Shown: positions 42,015-51,928, numbered from the stretch's first letter. The stretch is 64,000 bases of DNA from Pullulanibacillus pueri (GCF_014639255.1 NZ_BMFV01000025.1:1-64000); one strand, 5' to 3'. Translations and numbers: made by a program. The notes: a model not told the origin generated them from the sequence alone.

Positions 42015-43118
42015 ATGGGGAGAAGAAATAGCAGTCATAGGGCATCGGAACTCCTGAAAGAAGCAACAGACTTTATAAAGAGGTGCTATAAGGAATTAGG
42101 GAAAACAGCTGAAGAAACGGACGCTAGAATCTTCCAAATAAAAGAGTCTATTGATCATGTTGGTTATTATGTACATACTTCAGAGGAACTCCGTCACGGG
42201 GCTAAAATGGCCTGGCGGAATTCTAATCGTTGCATTGGCCGTTTGTTTTGGGAGCGACTCAATGTCATTGATGCCCGGTCAATCGATCAACCCGATGAGA
42301 TTTTTGTAAGCCTATTTGACCATATTCGCTTGGCGACAAATGGAGGGAAAATTCGACCCACCATCACTTTATTTAAACCAAAGTCCGACCATTTTCAACT
42401 TAAAATATGGAACCACCAACTGCTAAGATATGCTGGATATGAAACAGACAAGGGGATTATTGGTGATCCCCATTCTATTGCGTTTACTAAAGCTTGTATG
42501 GCCCTCGGCTGGGAAGGGCAAGGCACCGCGTTTGACATCCTTCCACTGGTTATTCAAGTGGGAAGTCATGAGCCGCGATGGTTGGAAATCCCGCAGGACA
42601 TTATTTTAGAGGTGCCTATTGAGCATCCGACTGTTTCTTTATTTGACAGCTTGGAGGTCAAGTGGTACGCGGTCCCGATCATTTCTGATATGCGTTTAGA
42701 AATCGGAGGGATTAATTATACCGCGGCTCCTTTTAATGGCTGGTACATGGGGACAGAGATAGGGGCAAGAAATCTTGCGGACGAAACACGTTACAATTTA
42801 TTACCTATGATTGGCAAACAGCTTGGGCTTCCCATCCATTCCAATCGCTCATTATGGAAGGATAAAGCCCTGGTCGAGTTGAATCTTGCGGTTCTTGATT
42901 CATTTGATAAAATGGGTGTCAGTATTGTCGATCATCACACGGCTGCAAGTCAGTTTAAAGTTTTTGAAAAAAATGAAGAGCAAGCAGGGCGTGAAGTGAC
43001 GGGCAGGTGGTCTTGGCTTGTACCGCCTTTAGCTTCGGCGACCACTCATGTTTTTCATCGTCGTTATAGTGACGATCTTGTGATGCCGAATTACTTTTAC
43101 CAAGATAAGCCTTATTAA
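42015..43118 (+). CDS. nos: Nitric oxide synthase oxygenase
   Basis: A 367-residue bacterial NO synthase oxygenase domain without a fused reductase. It oxidises L-arginine to citrulline and NO using heme and tetrahydrofolate or biopterin. The heme-thiolate Cys is C73 in [13 protein letters not shown]. The substrate site holds [18 protein letters not shown] (substrate Glu), and the C-terminus [12 protein letters not shown]...[13 protein letters not shown]...NYFYQDKPY matches the family throughout. Start ATG 42015 follows AAAGGGG; a longer frame from 41997 lacks a site. It stands alone upstream of the DAHP synthase gene. Confidence 0.96.
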   Translation: MGRRNSSHRASELLKEATDFIKRCYKELGKTAEETDARIFQIKESIDHVGYYVHTSEELRHGAKMAWRNSNRCIGRLFWERLNVIDARSIDQPDEIFVSLFDHIRLATNGGKIRPTITLFKPKSDHFQLKIWNHQLLRYAGYETDKGIIGDPHSIAFTKACMALGWEGQGTAFDILPLVIQVGSHEPRWLEIPQDIILEVPIEHPTVSLFDSLEVKWYAVPIISDMRLEIGGINYTAAPFNGWYMGTEIGARNLADETRYNLLPMIGKQLGLPIHSNRSLWKDKALVELNLAVLDSFDKMGVSIVDHHTAASQFKVFEKNEEQAGREVTGRWSWLVPPLASATTHVFHRRYSDDLVMPNYFYQDKPY

Positions 43119-43224
43119 AGAATAGGCTCGAAAAATAAATTTATTCGATGGCTGGGAACGTTTTAACTATTGATGTATAGCGTTTTCTTCCAAATATTCT
43201 TTGACTGTTTAAAGTGGAAAAGAC

Positions 43225-43253
43225 TTGACAGAACATTTAAGTTTGTTTATCTT
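43225..43253 (+). promoter_or_regulatory. Promoter of the DAHP synthase gene
   Basis: TTGACA (43225-43230) and TATCTT (43248-43253), 17 bases apart, about 80 bases before the start codon. Confidence 0.65.
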
Positions 43254-43332
43254 TTGAGACAATATTAGCAGAAATAAATAAAATTTTATGATGATAGTGT
43301 ACAAGGTTATTAAATTGGGAGGATTGTATCTA

Positions 43333-44418
43333 ATGGCTGAAAGTTTAGAAGCATTGCGTAAAAGAATTGATGAGATTGATCTTGAACTTTTAAGTTTATT
43401 AAACAAACGTGGTGAAGTTGTAAATAGTATTGGTAAAATAAAGGAAACACAAGGGACAAAACGCTTTGACCCCGTACGTGAAACCCAATTACTTGAATCC
43501 ATAAAAGAAAATAATGAAGGACCTTTCTCAACATCAACACTCCAGCACTTATTCAAACAAATATTTAAGGCGAGTTTAGACCTACAAAAAACAGAAACAA
43601 AAAAAATACTCCTCGTATCACGCGAAAAGCGTTCAGAAGACACTGTTATTGATGTCAAGGGCGAGAAAATCGGGGATGGCAATACTCATTTTGTCATGGG
43701 GCCATGCTCTGTGGAAAGCTATGAGCAAGTAAGAGAAGTCGCACTTGAAATGAAAAATCAAGGCCTTCAACTTCTCCGTGGCGGAGCGTTCAAACCAAGA
43801 ACTTCCCCTTATGACTTCCAAGGCTTAGGCGTTGAAGGTCTTAAAATCCTAAGACAAGTGGCTGATGAGTTGGATATGGCTGTCGTCAGTGAAATCACTA
43901 GTCCGGAGAACATTGAAGTGGCTCTTGACTATGTGGATATTATTCAAATCGGGGCCCGCAATATGCAGAACTTTGATCTCCTAAAAACAGCGGGGTCCGT
44001 GGATCGTCCAGTTTGGCTAAAAAGAGGGCTTTCAGCCACAATTGAAGAATTGATTTATGCTGCTGAATACATTCACTCCAGAGGGAATAGTCAAATTATT
44101 TTATGTGAACGCGGGATTAGGACCTATGAAAAAGCAACGCGAAACACTCTAGATATTTCCAGTGTGCCTATTCTTAAAAAGGAAACACACTTACCTGTTG
44201 CGGTTGATGTGACTCACTCTACTGGTCGCCGTGATCTTCTTTTGCCAGCCGCTAAGGCAGCCATCGCGATTGGTGCTGATGTTGTTATGGCAGAGGTACA
44301 TCCTGACCCAGCTACGGCCCTTTCAGATTCTGCACAGCAAATGGATATTGCCCAATTCAGGGACTTCATGAAGGGTCTCCAGCCTCTCTTGAATATGAAT
44401 CAAAAAGCGACTGTATGA
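43333..44418 (+). CDS. aroA: Chorismate mutase-DAHP synthase fusion
   Basis: A 361-residue bifunctional enzyme. Residues 1-85 are an AroQ chorismate mutase ([31 protein letters not shown]). The rest is a type I-beta DAHP synthase with [26 protein letters not shown] and the metal-site Cys/Glu/Asp in [10 protein letters not shown] and MAEVHPDP. It condenses phosphoenolpyruvate and erythrose 4-phosphate, the first step of aromatic amino acid synthesis; the mutase domain gives feedback control by chorismate or prephenate. This is B. subtilis AroA (358 residues), not E. coli AroA. ATG 43333 is behind GGGAGG. Confidence 0.95.
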   Translation: MAESLEALRKRIDEIDLELLSLLNKRGEVVNSIGKIKETQGTKRFDPVRETQLLESIKENNEGPFSTSTLQHLFKQIFKASLDLQKTETKKILLVSREKRSEDTVIDVKGEKIGDGNTHFVMGPCSVESYEQVREVALEMKNQGLQLLRGGAFKPRTSPYDFQGLGVEGLKILRQVADELDMAVVSEITSPENIEVALDYVDIIQIGARNMQNFDLLKTAGSVDRPVWLKRGLSATIEELIYAAEYIHSRGNSQIILCERGIRTYEKATRNTLDISSVPILKKETHLPVAVDVTHSTGRRDLLLPAAKAAIAIGADVVMAEVHPDPATALSDSAQQMDIAQFRDFMKGLQPLLNMNQKATV

Positions 44419-44451
44419 TAAAACATCTTTAGATAAATAAAGGGATTAAGG

Positions 44452-44480
44452 GAAAGCGTCGTTATCGGCGCTTTTTGTTT
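44452..44480 (+). terminator. Terminator of the DAHP synthase gene
   Basis: AAAGCG-CG...CG-CGCTTT stem followed by TTTTGTTTTT. Confidence 0.8.
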
Positions 44481-44489
44481 TTAAGTCAT

Positions 44490-44563
44490 AAAAAAGTCAG
44501 CGAGGCAATAGAGAGAGTGGTGAATATCTTGTGTTCATTGATGAGGACTAGGTGTCAGCCGAG
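44490..44563. repeat. Dispersed intergenic repeat, family 1, diverged copy C
   Basis: Shares CGA-GCAATA-AG, GGT-GAA, CTTGT-TTCAT-GAT-AGGAC and GGTGT-A-CC-AG with 59920-60014. It lies in the 337-base gap between aroA and pncB. The remaining gap shows a TATAAT box near 44622. Confidence 0.6.
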
Positions 44564-44755
44564 TTTTTCTCATTTAAGGAAAAGGTAGACATTTCATTAA
44601 GCATAATGTGGAGGCAATGCTATAATATTTTTAATAACAGACTGGAATCATGTTTAAATTCTAAGAAATGAAAAAGAATAGGAACAACAGCTATTTAAGA
44701 ATGGTAAAAAGGGTTCTCTCTGTTTGCAAAACAGTATTAAGGCGGAGGCAAAGCG

Positions 44756-46222
44756 ATGAAACAGAAGATGAATGATGACAGTTATGCATTACATACCGAT
44801 CTTTACCAAATAAATATGGCAGAAACCTATTGGGAAGACGATCTGCATAATAGAAGAGCCGTTTTTGATCTTTATTTCAGAACAATTCCGTTCAATAATG
44901 GTTATGCGATATTTGCAGGGTTAGAAAAGGTTATTGATTACATACAAAATTTTAAGTTTAGCCAAACGGACATTGACTACCTTAGAGAGATTGGCTATAA
45001 AGATGACTTCTTAGATTATTTAAAGACAGTCACTTTTAAGGGGAATATTTGCTCAGTGCAAGAGGGAGAGCTTGTGTTTGGAAATGAGCCCTTATTACGA
45101 GTTGAGGCCTCTTTGGCAGAAGCCCAACTCATCGAGACTGCATTATTAAATATTATTAACTATCAGACATTGATCGCAACAAAAGCATCACGTATCAAGC
45201 AAGCCGCAAAGGAACAGACTGTGATGGAGTTTGGGACAAGACGAGCTCAAGAATTCGATGCGGCCATTTGGGGGACAAGAGCAGCTTTTATTGGAGGTTG
45301 TTCCTCAACGAGTAATGTCAGAGCAGGCAAATTATTTGGTATTCCTGTTTCAGGGACACATGCTCATTCTCTTGTTCAGGCTTATAAAGATGAATATACA
45401 GCCTTTCATAAATATGCCCGCCGCCACAAGGATTGTGTGTTCTTAGTGGATACCTATGATACTTTGAGGTCAGGTGTCCCAACAGCAATAAAAGTGGCAA
45501 AGGAACTAGGAGACGCTATTAATTTTATCGGGATCCGTCTTGATAGTGGAGACCTTGCCTATTTGTCTAAGAAGGCGAGGAAGATGCTTGATGATGCAGG
45601 TTTTCCAGATGCAAAAATTGTGGCATCTAATGACCTTGATGAACAAACCATCATGAATTTAAAGGCGCAAGGTGCGCAAATTGATATTTGGGGCGTCGGA
45701 ACCAAACTGATTACAGCTTACGATCAACCAGCTTTAGGTGCTGTGTATAAATTAGCGGCAATTGAAGATGAGGATGGAAAGATGATTGATACCATCAAAA
45801 TTTCTGGGAATCCAAAAAAGGTATCGACTCCAGGGATGAAGAAGGTTTATCGGATTATTAACACCATTAATCATAAGTCCGAAGGGGATTATATCACTCT
45901 AGAACACGAAAATCCTAATGACGAACCGCGCTTAAAAATGTTTCATCCTGTTCACACGTTTATTAGCAAGTTTGTGACCAACTTTAAAGCAAAAGAACTC
46001 CTCCATGACATATTTAAGGAGGGGGAGCTTGTCTACCAGACCCCTGATTTATATGCTATACAGCACTATGCCAAAGAAAATTTAGAGCTATTATGGGAAG
46101 AATATAAACGGTCTTTAAACCCAGAGGAATATCCCGTTGATTTAAGTCAGAAGTGCTGGGACAACAAAATGGAAAACATCCATGAAGTGAAGGAAAAAGT
46201 CCAAGCCAAAATAAAGAGTTAA
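44756..46222 (+). CDS. pncB: Nicotinate phosphoribosyltransferase
   Basis: A 488-residue enzyme of NAD salvage that joins nicotinate and PRPP to nicotinate mononucleotide. Signatures are LHTDLYQINMAETYW at the start, MEFGTRRAQEFDAA, SNVRAGKLFGIPVSGTHAHSLVQ, the IGIRLDSGDLAYLSKKAR phosphate-binding segment, and VGTKLITAYDQPALGAVYKL. The length matches the Bacillus protein (about 490), longer than proteobacterial PncB (about 400). Start ATG 44756 after GGCGGAGG. Monocistronic. Confidence 0.95.
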   Translation: MKQKMNDDSYALHTDLYQINMAETYWEDDLHNRRAVFDLYFRTIPFNNGYAIFAGLEKVIDYIQNFKFSQTDIDYLREIGYKDDFLDYLKTVTFKGNICSVQEGELVFGNEPLLRVEASLAEAQLIETALLNIINYQTLIATKASRIKQAAKEQTVMEFGTRRAQEFDAAIWGTRAAFIGGCSSTSNVRAGKLFGIPVSGTHAHSLVQAYKDEYTAFHKYARRHKDCVFLVDTYDTLRSGVPTAIKVAKELGDAINFIGIRLDSGDLAYLSKKARKMLDDAGFPDAKIVASNDLDEQTIMNLKAQGAQIDIWGVGTKLITAYDQPALGAVYKLAAIEDEDGKMIDTIKISGNPKKVSTPGMKKVYRIINTINHKSEGDYITLEHENPNDEPRLKMFHPVHTFISKFVTNFKAKELLHDIFKEGELVYQTPDLYAIQHYAKENLELLWEEYKRSLNPEEYPVDLSQKCWDNKMENIHEVKEKVQAKIKS

Positions 46223-46260
46223 GGTTATGTCGGTGAAATAGGGAGCCTTCTACGAAATTA

Positions 46261-46323
46261 GCACGGGCCCGAAGAACCACTCAGGAATGCCAATGTTGCT
46301 TTCCTGAGTGAGCTAGTCCGTGC
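46261..46323. other. Structured intergenic hairpin between convergent genes
   Basis: ACTCAGGAA (46279-46287) pairs perfectly with 46301-46309, enclosed by GCACGG (46261-46266) with CCGTGC (46318-46323). There is no T run on either side. It may be a weak terminator or a mobile repeat remnant. Confidence 0.55.
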
Positions 46324-46473
46324 CAGTGGCAGGCGACCCATAGATTACTTCGCTAAGAAAAGAACACAAGGCCTAAAGGAAAATAATGTTCGGTTTCTGA
46401 GGTGTTTGTTTTAATAATGTCCTAACCTCTCTATTCTAGTCACCCTTATAGATCTCCATTGAATGGTCCTTCG

Positions 46474-47247
46474 TTATAACATGTTCATTCCTATGTACAG
46501 CGCTAATCGATTCCAAAATAAGGCTAAGATAATAAATAAGACACCGTAGACGATTAAGGTCGCATACAAGGGATCAACCTTTGTCTTTGATTGCTTTTTG
46601 TATGAATATACAACTGCAAATATCGAGCTGAGATAAACCAATAACATGAGCACAAGGAAAAGGGCGAGGAGTCCGTAGATCCTTGGTATAGATAAGATGA
46701 GGGCAATAACAGCTAAGGCTAAATAAAGGGTTGAAAATGCTCCAAAGCGTCCGACAACATCATGAAAGCTCACGTTGACGTGCAACAAGATACGGGTAAC
46801 TCCCCAAATAATGAGCACAGTCATTAGTGTAATCAGGATCATTAAAAAGAGTGCTGGGAAAAAAGTTTTTGAAAAGCTAAAAGAATCCTGATAGACATAC
46901 AAGCTAAATGAATGAAGCGGACGAGTCATGAAGAAAAAGATGAAACCATATATAATTGAAAAGAGCCCAAAGGTGACATAACCATAAATATAGTGCTTTT
47001 TGTCGGCTGTTTCACCGTGAGGAGTGGGTGATTTCAAACTATCAATGAAAAACGCCCAATAAGCGTTGATAAATGTTGTCGCTTTTACAATATTAGGATG
47101 CGGAGCAGAAGGCTGTTGTCGGTCATGGATATTGCTTGGTTCGACATCGGATGAGGCTGCATGCTCATGTGTTGAGTATTCAATGCCACAGTGTGGACAA
47201 AACTTGGCATCGTTAGGGATGTCTTGCTTACAATTTGAACAATTCAT
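46474..47247 (-). CDS. Zinc-ribbon membrane protein with Yip1-like domain
   Basis: A 257-residue protein. The N-terminus is a zinc ribbon, CSNCKQ...FCPHCGIEY (two CxxC pairs). Residues about 85-255 carry five membrane helices in the arrangement of Yip1-like domains: FGLFSIIYGFIFFF, FFPALFLMILITLMTVLIIWGV, FSTLYLALAVIALIL, GLLALFLVLMLLVYLSSIFAVVY and LIVYGVLFIILALFW. Function unknown, common in Bacillales. ATG 47247 lies behind AAGGTG. Confidence 0.78.
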   Translation of the reverse strand: MNCSNCKQDIPNDAKFCPHCGIEYSTHEHAASSDVEPSNIHDRQQPSAPHPNIVKATTFINAYWAFFIDSLKSPTPHGETADKKHYIYGYVTFGLFSIIYGFIFFFMTRPLHSFSLYVYQDSFSFSKTFFPALFLMILITLMTVLIIWGVTRILLHVNVSFHDVVGRFGAFSTLYLALAVIALILSIPRIYGLLALFLVLMLLVYLSSIFAVVYSYKKQSKTKVDPLYATLIVYGVLFIILALFWNRLALYIGMNML

Positions 47248-47379
47248 TGGTACACCTTCTTTTTAAGAGATTTTAAAACCTTGCCATCGATCAGTTTTCT
47301 TCATTATACAGTAATTTGTATCACTTTTTATATATAATTTTTGATCCATTCTTTATAAATGTGGAAATGGGGGAAGAGG

Positions 47380-48318
47380 ATGCGGTCACATACGTTTAAA
47401 GTCAGGGGAATAGAGGGGCTTGAACTTCATACTTATTTCTGGGGCCCTGAAGGGGATTCTTGCAGAGGGGTTGTTCAACTTGCACACGGAATGGCAGAAC
47501 ATGCGGGGCGCTATCAAATGTTTGCAGAAGCGTTATGTGCACAAGGCTTTGCCCTTTATGCGAATGATCATAGAGGACACGGGCGGACGGCACGGTCTCC
47601 AGAGGAACGGGTCCATTTAGATGATGAGAATGGTTGGGAGAAAACAGTTGAAGATATGAAGAGGTTGTCCGATTATATTCAGTTACACCATCATGAGGTT
47701 CCCCTTTTCTTATTTGGTCATAGTATGGGCTCGTTTCTTGTTAGACGATTTATCCAAAAATATTGTGAGGGTTTAGCTGGTGTTATTCTATCGGGGACAG
47801 GCGCTGATCCAGGTCTTGCAAGTACAATAGGAATAAAAATTGCAGAAAGAGCAAGGCGGAAATACGGTAGTCGTGCGCGAAGTGAAAAGTTAAACCAATT
47901 GATCATTGGACGCTATAATAAGTCCTTTAAACAAAAGCGTACAGCTTCAGATTGGCTCTCTCGTGATCAAGAAGAGGTCGAGAGATATATTAATGACCCT
48001 TATTGTGGACAAACACCTACTATCGGCTTTTTCATTGATCTCATGACGGGTCTCAAGGCATTAGATAAAAAGGCAAACTTAAAACAAGTACCAATGGACC
48101 TTCCCGTCCTTTTTATTTCTGGAGCTCAGGATCCAGTAGGAGGAGCGAAAAAGGGTGTGATTAAAACGTATCATCACTTTAAAAAAGCTGGTCTTCAAAA
48201 GTTAGAATTAAAGTTTTACGAAGGAGCCCGGCATGAATTGTTGAATGAGACCAATCGAGAAGAAGTGACAAGAGATATTATTCAATGGTTGAATGATAAA
48301 ATCAGCCACTTAAATTAA
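47380..48318 (+). CDS. Alpha/beta hydrolase, monoacylglycerol lipase-like
   Basis: A 312-residue serine hydrolase. Nucleophile Ser in LFGHSMGSFL (GHSMG), preceded by QLAHGMAEHAGRY oxyanion region and YANDHRGHGRT. The catalytic Asp lies in SGAQDPVGG and His in YEGARHELLNE, completing the triad. This is the Hydrolase_4/monoglyceride lipase and lysophospholipase type. Natural substrate unknown. ATG 47380 is chosen for its GGGGGAAG site; a longer frame from 47359 adds seven codons. Confidence 0.88.
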   Translation: MRSHTFKVRGIEGLELHTYFWGPEGDSCRGVVQLAHGMAEHAGRYQMFAEALCAQGFALYANDHRGHGRTARSPEERVHLDDENGWEKTVEDMKRLSDYIQLHHHEVPLFLFGHSMGSFLVRRFIQKYCEGLAGVILSGTGADPGLASTIGIKIAERARRKYGSRARSEKLNQLIIGRYNKSFKQKRTASDWLSRDQEEVERYINDPYCGQTPTIGFFIDLMTGLKALDKKANLKQVPMDLPVLFISGAQDPVGGAKKGVIKTYHHFKKAGLQKLELKFYEGARHELLNETNREEVTRDIIQWLNDKISHLN

Positions 48319-48353
48319 AGAACATGTAAGAGAAACGTGACATATACCGCAAC

Positions 48354-48498
48354 GGTGCACGAAACAAAAGTGAAAATAACAAAAGAGTATAGCGCCCGCA
48401 CGAAAGAGTCGCCGCGCTAACAAAAGGTGCACGAAACAAGAGCGAAATTAACGAGAGAAGGTAGCGTCCGCATAAAAAGAATTGCCGCATTTGATAAA
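48354..48498. repeat. Two tandem copies of a 72-bp degenerate repeat
   Basis: GGTGCACGAAACAA-AG-GAAA-TAAC begins copies at 48354 and 48426, each followed by TAGCG-CCGCA and ending GATAAAA or CTAACAAAA. The copies have diverged. Non-coding; function unknown. Confidence 0.7.
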
Positions 48499-48572
48499 AG
48501 TGGCTTTGGGCCTGTGTGGATAGAAACTGTTATAATTGATTGTGATAAACGATAGAAACTGGGTGATGATCA

Positions 48573-48881
48573 ATGGATAATCAAGATGAACATTTTATTG
48601 ACGAGGAAACCCTCTTTGTTGCTTCGCAAATATTTAAGGCCTTATCGGAACCTACACGTATTCGGATTTTGCATTTATTAAATAAAAAAGAGTGTTCTGT
48701 CAATGAAATCGCTAAGGAATTAGGCCTTCAACAATCAACAGTTTCTCATCAACTGCGCTTATTAAAAAATTTACGGTTAGTAAAATTTAGGCGTCAAGGT
48801 AAAGCGGTTTATTATTCACCTGAGGATAACCATGTCATGAATTTGCTTGAACAAACTTTGAAGCATGCGCGTCATGATTAA
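48573..48881 (+). CDS. ArsR/SmtB-family metal-responsive repressor (CzrA-like)
   Basis: A 102-residue winged-helix repressor: [50 protein letters not shown], then a C-terminal helix with acidic and His residues ([20 protein letters not shown]) typical of the alpha-5 zinc sites in CzrA and SmtB. It is 259 bases upstream of a CzcD-type zinc exporter whose promoter carries a matching palindrome, so it likely derepresses export when zinc is high. GATAGAAACTG is present twice just upstream and might be its own control site. Confidence 0.88.
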   Translation: MDNQDEHFIDEETLFVASQIFKALSEPTRIRILHLLNKKECSVNEIAKELGLQQSTVSHQLRLLKNLRLVKFRRQGKAVYYSPEDNHVMNLLEQTLKHARHD

Positions 48882-49052
48882 AACTGCATATACTGATATT
48901 CTTCAAAGAAACATAAAAAAGAGGCATTGGGCTACATAATATAAGGTGTCTTTCGTAAAATAAATGACCAACGTTTGTTTTTTATAAAGTTTAAGTAAGC
49001 AAACACAGCAATGGGACCCTATAAAAAAGAGCGATTTTTCCTTATTTAAGCA

Positions 49053-49106
49053 TTGCAAATCCTGTGCATACTTAATATAATAAACATATGAACATATATT
49101 CATATG
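49053..49106 (+). promoter_or_regulatory. czcD promoter with zinc-repressor operator
   Basis: TTGCAA (49053-49058), 17 bases, TATAAT (49076-49081). Starting three bases downstream is the perfect palindrome CATATGAA-CATATA-TTCATATG (49085-49106), close to the AT-rich dyads bound by ArsR/SmtB zinc repressors. It would cover the transcription start. Confidence 0.85.
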
Positions 49107-49140
49107 AGAGATAAAAAAGGTACCAACGGGGAGAGAGTTT

Positions 49141-50103
49141 ATGGCACATTCACACGGGCATGATCATGGGCATGACCACACGCATCATGCGAATAAAAAA
49201 GCTTTGCTTATTAGTTTTATCCTGACCGCAGCCTTTATGATTGCTGAGGCCATTGGAGGATTCCTTTCTCACAGTTTAGCGCTTTTATCGGATGCGGGTC
49301 ATATGCTGAGTGATGCTGTTTCTCTAGCCGTAGGTCTTGCCGCTTTTATATTTGGAGAAAAATTGGCAACAGGAAGCAAGACGTTTGGGTATAAGAGGTT
49401 TGAAATCCTTGCTGCTTTATTTAACGGTGTTGTGCTTATTGTCATCTCCATTATCATTATTGTTGAAGCCTTTGATCGATTCTTTTCTTCTACACATGTT
49501 AATGGTACGGATATGCTTTGGATTGCTGTTTTAGGATTGATCATTAACATCGTAGTGGCTTGGATCCTCATGAGAGGCGATACGAGCGAAAATTTAAATT
49601 TAAAAGCTGCATTTTTGCATGTGATTGGTGATTTATTGGGCTCAGTGGGCGCCATTATTGCTTCACTTCTGATTCTTTTCTTCGATTGGAATTGGGCTGA
49701 TCCTGTAGCCAGCATTCTAGTGAGCGTATTAATTTTAGTTAGTGGTTGGAGGGTTACCCGGCAATCTATCCATGTTCTTATGGAGGGAACACCCTCAGGA
49801 ATAGAACTTCAGGATGTTGTTGAGGCTGTCCAGTCGGTAAAAGGTGTCAAAAATATTCATGATTTGCATGTATGGAGCATTTCCAGTGGTATTAATGCCT
49901 TGTCTTGTCATGTTGTCCTAGAGGGAGATAGGGATTCTCTAATAAAGAGTCAAGAGATATTACAAGACATTGAACATACACTATTGCATAAAGGGATTGG
50001 TCACACCACCATTCAAATTGAAACGGCTGACCATGATCATGAAGACTCCATTCTCTGTTCCATTCAGGATGATGAGGGAAAGCACCATCATCACCATCAT
50101 TGA
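49141..50103 (+). CDS. czcD: Cation-diffusion-facilitator zinc exporter
   Basis: A 320-residue CDF transporter with six membrane helices. Metal-site HxxxD pairs are in SLALLSDAGHMLSDA (helix 2) and LHVIGDLLGS (helix 5). The N-terminus (HSHGHDHGHDHTHH) and the C-terminus (six His) are His-rich metal-binding tails natural to this family. It exports Zn, and perhaps Co and Cd, in exchange for protons or potassium. Control by the upstream ArsR-type repressor is strongly suggested by the operator. GGGGAGAG lies before ATG 49141. Confidence 0.94.
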   Translation: MAHSHGHDHGHDHTHHANKKALLISFILTAAFMIAEAIGGFLSHSLALLSDAGHMLSDAVSLAVGLAAFIFGEKLATGSKTFGYKRFEILAALFNGVVLIVISIIIIVEAFDRFFSSTHVNGTDMLWIAVLGLIINIVVAWILMRGDTSENLNLKAAFLHVIGDLLGSVGAIIASLLILFFDWNWADPVASILVSVLILVSGWRVTRQSIHVLMEGTPSGIELQDVVEAVQSVKGVKNIHDLHVWSISSGINALSCHVVLEGDRDSLIKSQEILQDIEHTLLHKGIGHTTIQIETADHDHEDSILCSIQDDEGKHHHHHH

Positions 50104-50160
50104 GCACCCAACGAATAAACGAAATACTTTTTCCACATACTGAAATAAGGGGTGCGAAAA

Positions 50161-50289
50161 ATGGATCATAAAAAATCACAAGGTCAAGATCGCAAAAAGG
50201 AAAATGAAAAAAATGCCTTAGACAAAACCTTAGGCCGGCCACAAAATCCACCACCACAACCGAAGGATTATGAGGAAATTGAATATTAG
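50161..50289 (+). CDS. Small hydrophilic protein (42 aa)
   Basis: A 42-residue Lys/Glu/Pro-rich protein (MDHKKSQGQDRKKENEKNALDK...) with AAGGGGTG 8 bases before ATG 50161 and a terminator right after. Similar tiny acidic-basic proteins are common and uncharacterised in Bacillales. It lies 57 bases after czcD and may share its transcript. Confidence 0.6.
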   Translation: MDHKKSQGQDRKKENEKNALDKTLGRPQNPPPQPKDYEEIEY

Positions 50290-50296
50290 AGCTTCT

Positions 50297-50328
50297 AAAA
50301 AACGCGATCTTATCGGTCGTGTTTTTTT
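50297..50328 (+). terminator. Terminator after the small protein
   Basis: AAAACGCGAT pairs with ATCGGTCGTGTTTT with mismatches, followed by T residues. Confidence 0.65.
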
Positions 50329-50533
50329 CAATGAAGGTTACATTGACATCGGATTTTAGGGTGCAATGGTTTTTCTCAAAAGATTTGTCTCCTCGATTGG
50401 ACTCTCGAGAATTTTGTCTTTCTAAGTAATCGCTAACAAAAAATCGTCAAAAGGGAGGCTATGGCTTGCCTAAGTAGGGTCAAATATGATTATAATTTAG
50501 GATAGAGGACTCTCTTGCTGAGGTGGTATCGAT

Positions 50534-51055
50534 ATGAAAAACAGAAAATTACGATTGTTTGTTCGTACAGTCATCTTATTTGTGATTGTGATTGCTATGG
50601 GTTATACCATTTTCCAAGTTGTCAAGAGTAAGAACACTGTTAAAGTCGGCGATACAGCTGAGAATTTCACACTCAAGAATTTGGATGGGAGATCAGTCAG
50701 TCTAAATGATCTTCGCGGTAAGGGTGTGATGCTCAATTTTTGGGGATCGTGGTGTAAGCCCTGTGAAGAAGAAATGCCTTACATAGAAGCGGCTTATAAG
50801 CAAAAGCCTGATAATGTTGAGATATATGGGATCAATGTGGGAGATTCGAATCTTGTGGCTCAAAAATTTATGGAACGGGTAGGCGCGACCTTTCCGACAT
50901 TACTTGACCATAATAAGGATATCACGCACGCCTATACACTTTCAGAAACACCCACCACTTTTTTTATTGATAAAAATGGCACGATAAAGAAAATCTCGTT
51001 AACAATGACAAGTTCACAGGAAGTATTGAATAATTTAAAGTTAATCGCTCCTTAA
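50534..51055 (+). CDS. resA: ResA-like thiol-disulfide oxidoreductase
   Basis: A 173-residue membrane-anchored thioredoxin-fold protein. One N-terminal helix (about 7-28), then the active site WGSWCKPCEEE and cis-Pro segment ETPTTFFIDKNG. ResA reduces the disulfide in apocytochrome c on the outer face so heme can be attached, taking electrons from CcdA, whose gene follows 36 bases downstream. Sequence and length match Bacillus ResA. ATG 50534 follows GAGGTGG. Confidence 0.9.
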   Translation: MKNRKLRLFVRTVILFVIVIAMGYTIFQVVKSKNTVKVGDTAENFTLKNLDGRSVSLNDLRGKGVMLNFWGSWCKPCEEEMPYIEAAYKQKPDNVEIYGINVGDSNLVAQKFMERVGATFPTLLDHNKDITHAYTLSETPTTFFIDKNGTIKKISLTMTSSQEVLNNLKLIAP

Positions 51056-51091
51056 ATCGTGAGAAGTGCTGGGGTTGGAGGTGAAAGGGCA

Positions 51092-51805
51092 GTGGGGACG
51101 GATATTAATATTTTTTTAGCCTTCGGTGCAGGGATTCTTTCCTTTCTTTCGCCGTGCACCTTGCCTTTATACCCGGGGTTTCTTTCCTATATCACGGGTG
51201 TATCGGTGAATGAACTTAAAGAGAATAATGGCATGCTTAAAAAGCGAGCTATGTTACATACGTTGCTTTTTTTACTCGGTTTTTTTATTGTTTTCGCAGC
51301 CATTGGCTGGTCGGCGACACTGGTGGGATCTTTTTTGAATCGTTATGATGACGCGATTCGACAAATAGGTGCAATTTTAATTGTCGTCTTTGGTTTGATC
51401 ATTCTTGGTGTTTTTAAACCCAAATTCTTAATGAAGGATAAGAGAATTCAGTTTACGAGTCGGCCTTCGGGATTGGTAGGGACTATTCTTATTGGTATGG
51501 GGTTTGCGGCAGGATGGACTCCCTGTACGGGTCCTATACTAGCCGCCGTCTTCACTCTTGCGTCAACCGCACCAGCACAAGGATTTCTTTACATATTAAT
51601 TTATGCTTGCGGTTTTGCCATTCCCTTTTTTCTGCTGGCCTTTTTCATCGGTCATCTTAAATGGATTAAGAAATATAATGTTATTTTTATGAAAGCAGGA
51701 GGCGTGCTGATGGTCTTCATGGGGGTCTTTCTGTACTTTGACTGGATGACAAAAATCTCCTCTTTCATGACTAATCAATTATTTGGGGGATTCACAGGTT
51801 TTTAA
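51092..51805 (+). CDS. ccdA: CcdA cytochrome c biogenesis protein (DsbD-like)
   Basis: A 237-residue protein with six membrane helices. It carries the redox Cys of helix 1 in LSFLSPCTLPLYPGFLSYITG and of helix 4 in GFAAGWTPCTGPILAAV. CcdA moves electrons from cytoplasmic thioredoxin across the membrane to ResA-like proteins. GTG 51092 is chosen for the GGAGGTG site and because MGTDINIFLAFGAGILSF matches family N-termini; the longer frame from 51059 does not. Coupled with resA. Confidence 0.92.
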   Translation: MGTDINIFLAFGAGILSFLSPCTLPLYPGFLSYITGVSVNELKENNGMLKKRAMLHTLLFLLGFFIVFAAIGWSATLVGSFLNRYDDAIRQIGAILIVVFGLIILGVFKPKFLMKDKRIQFTSRPSGLVGTILIGMGFAAGWTPCTGPILAAVFTLASTAPAQGFLYILIYACGFAIPFFLLAFFIGHLKWIKKYNVIFMKAGGVLMVFMGVFLYFDWMTKISSFMTNQLFGGFTGF

Positions 51806-51928
51806 AAGTAAATATACGACTTATCGAGTACAGGTCTTCGCCTTAGGTGGAGGCCTTTTTTTACTATCACTAGAATTTGTAAGTTACTCTTATGGGTGTC
51901 CTTTTTGGTGGAGCACTGCAATTTTTTT

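Noticed and set aside
49141-50103. His-rich ends of CzcD as a cloning tag
   Set aside because: N- and C-terminal His-rich tails are normal for this transporter family.
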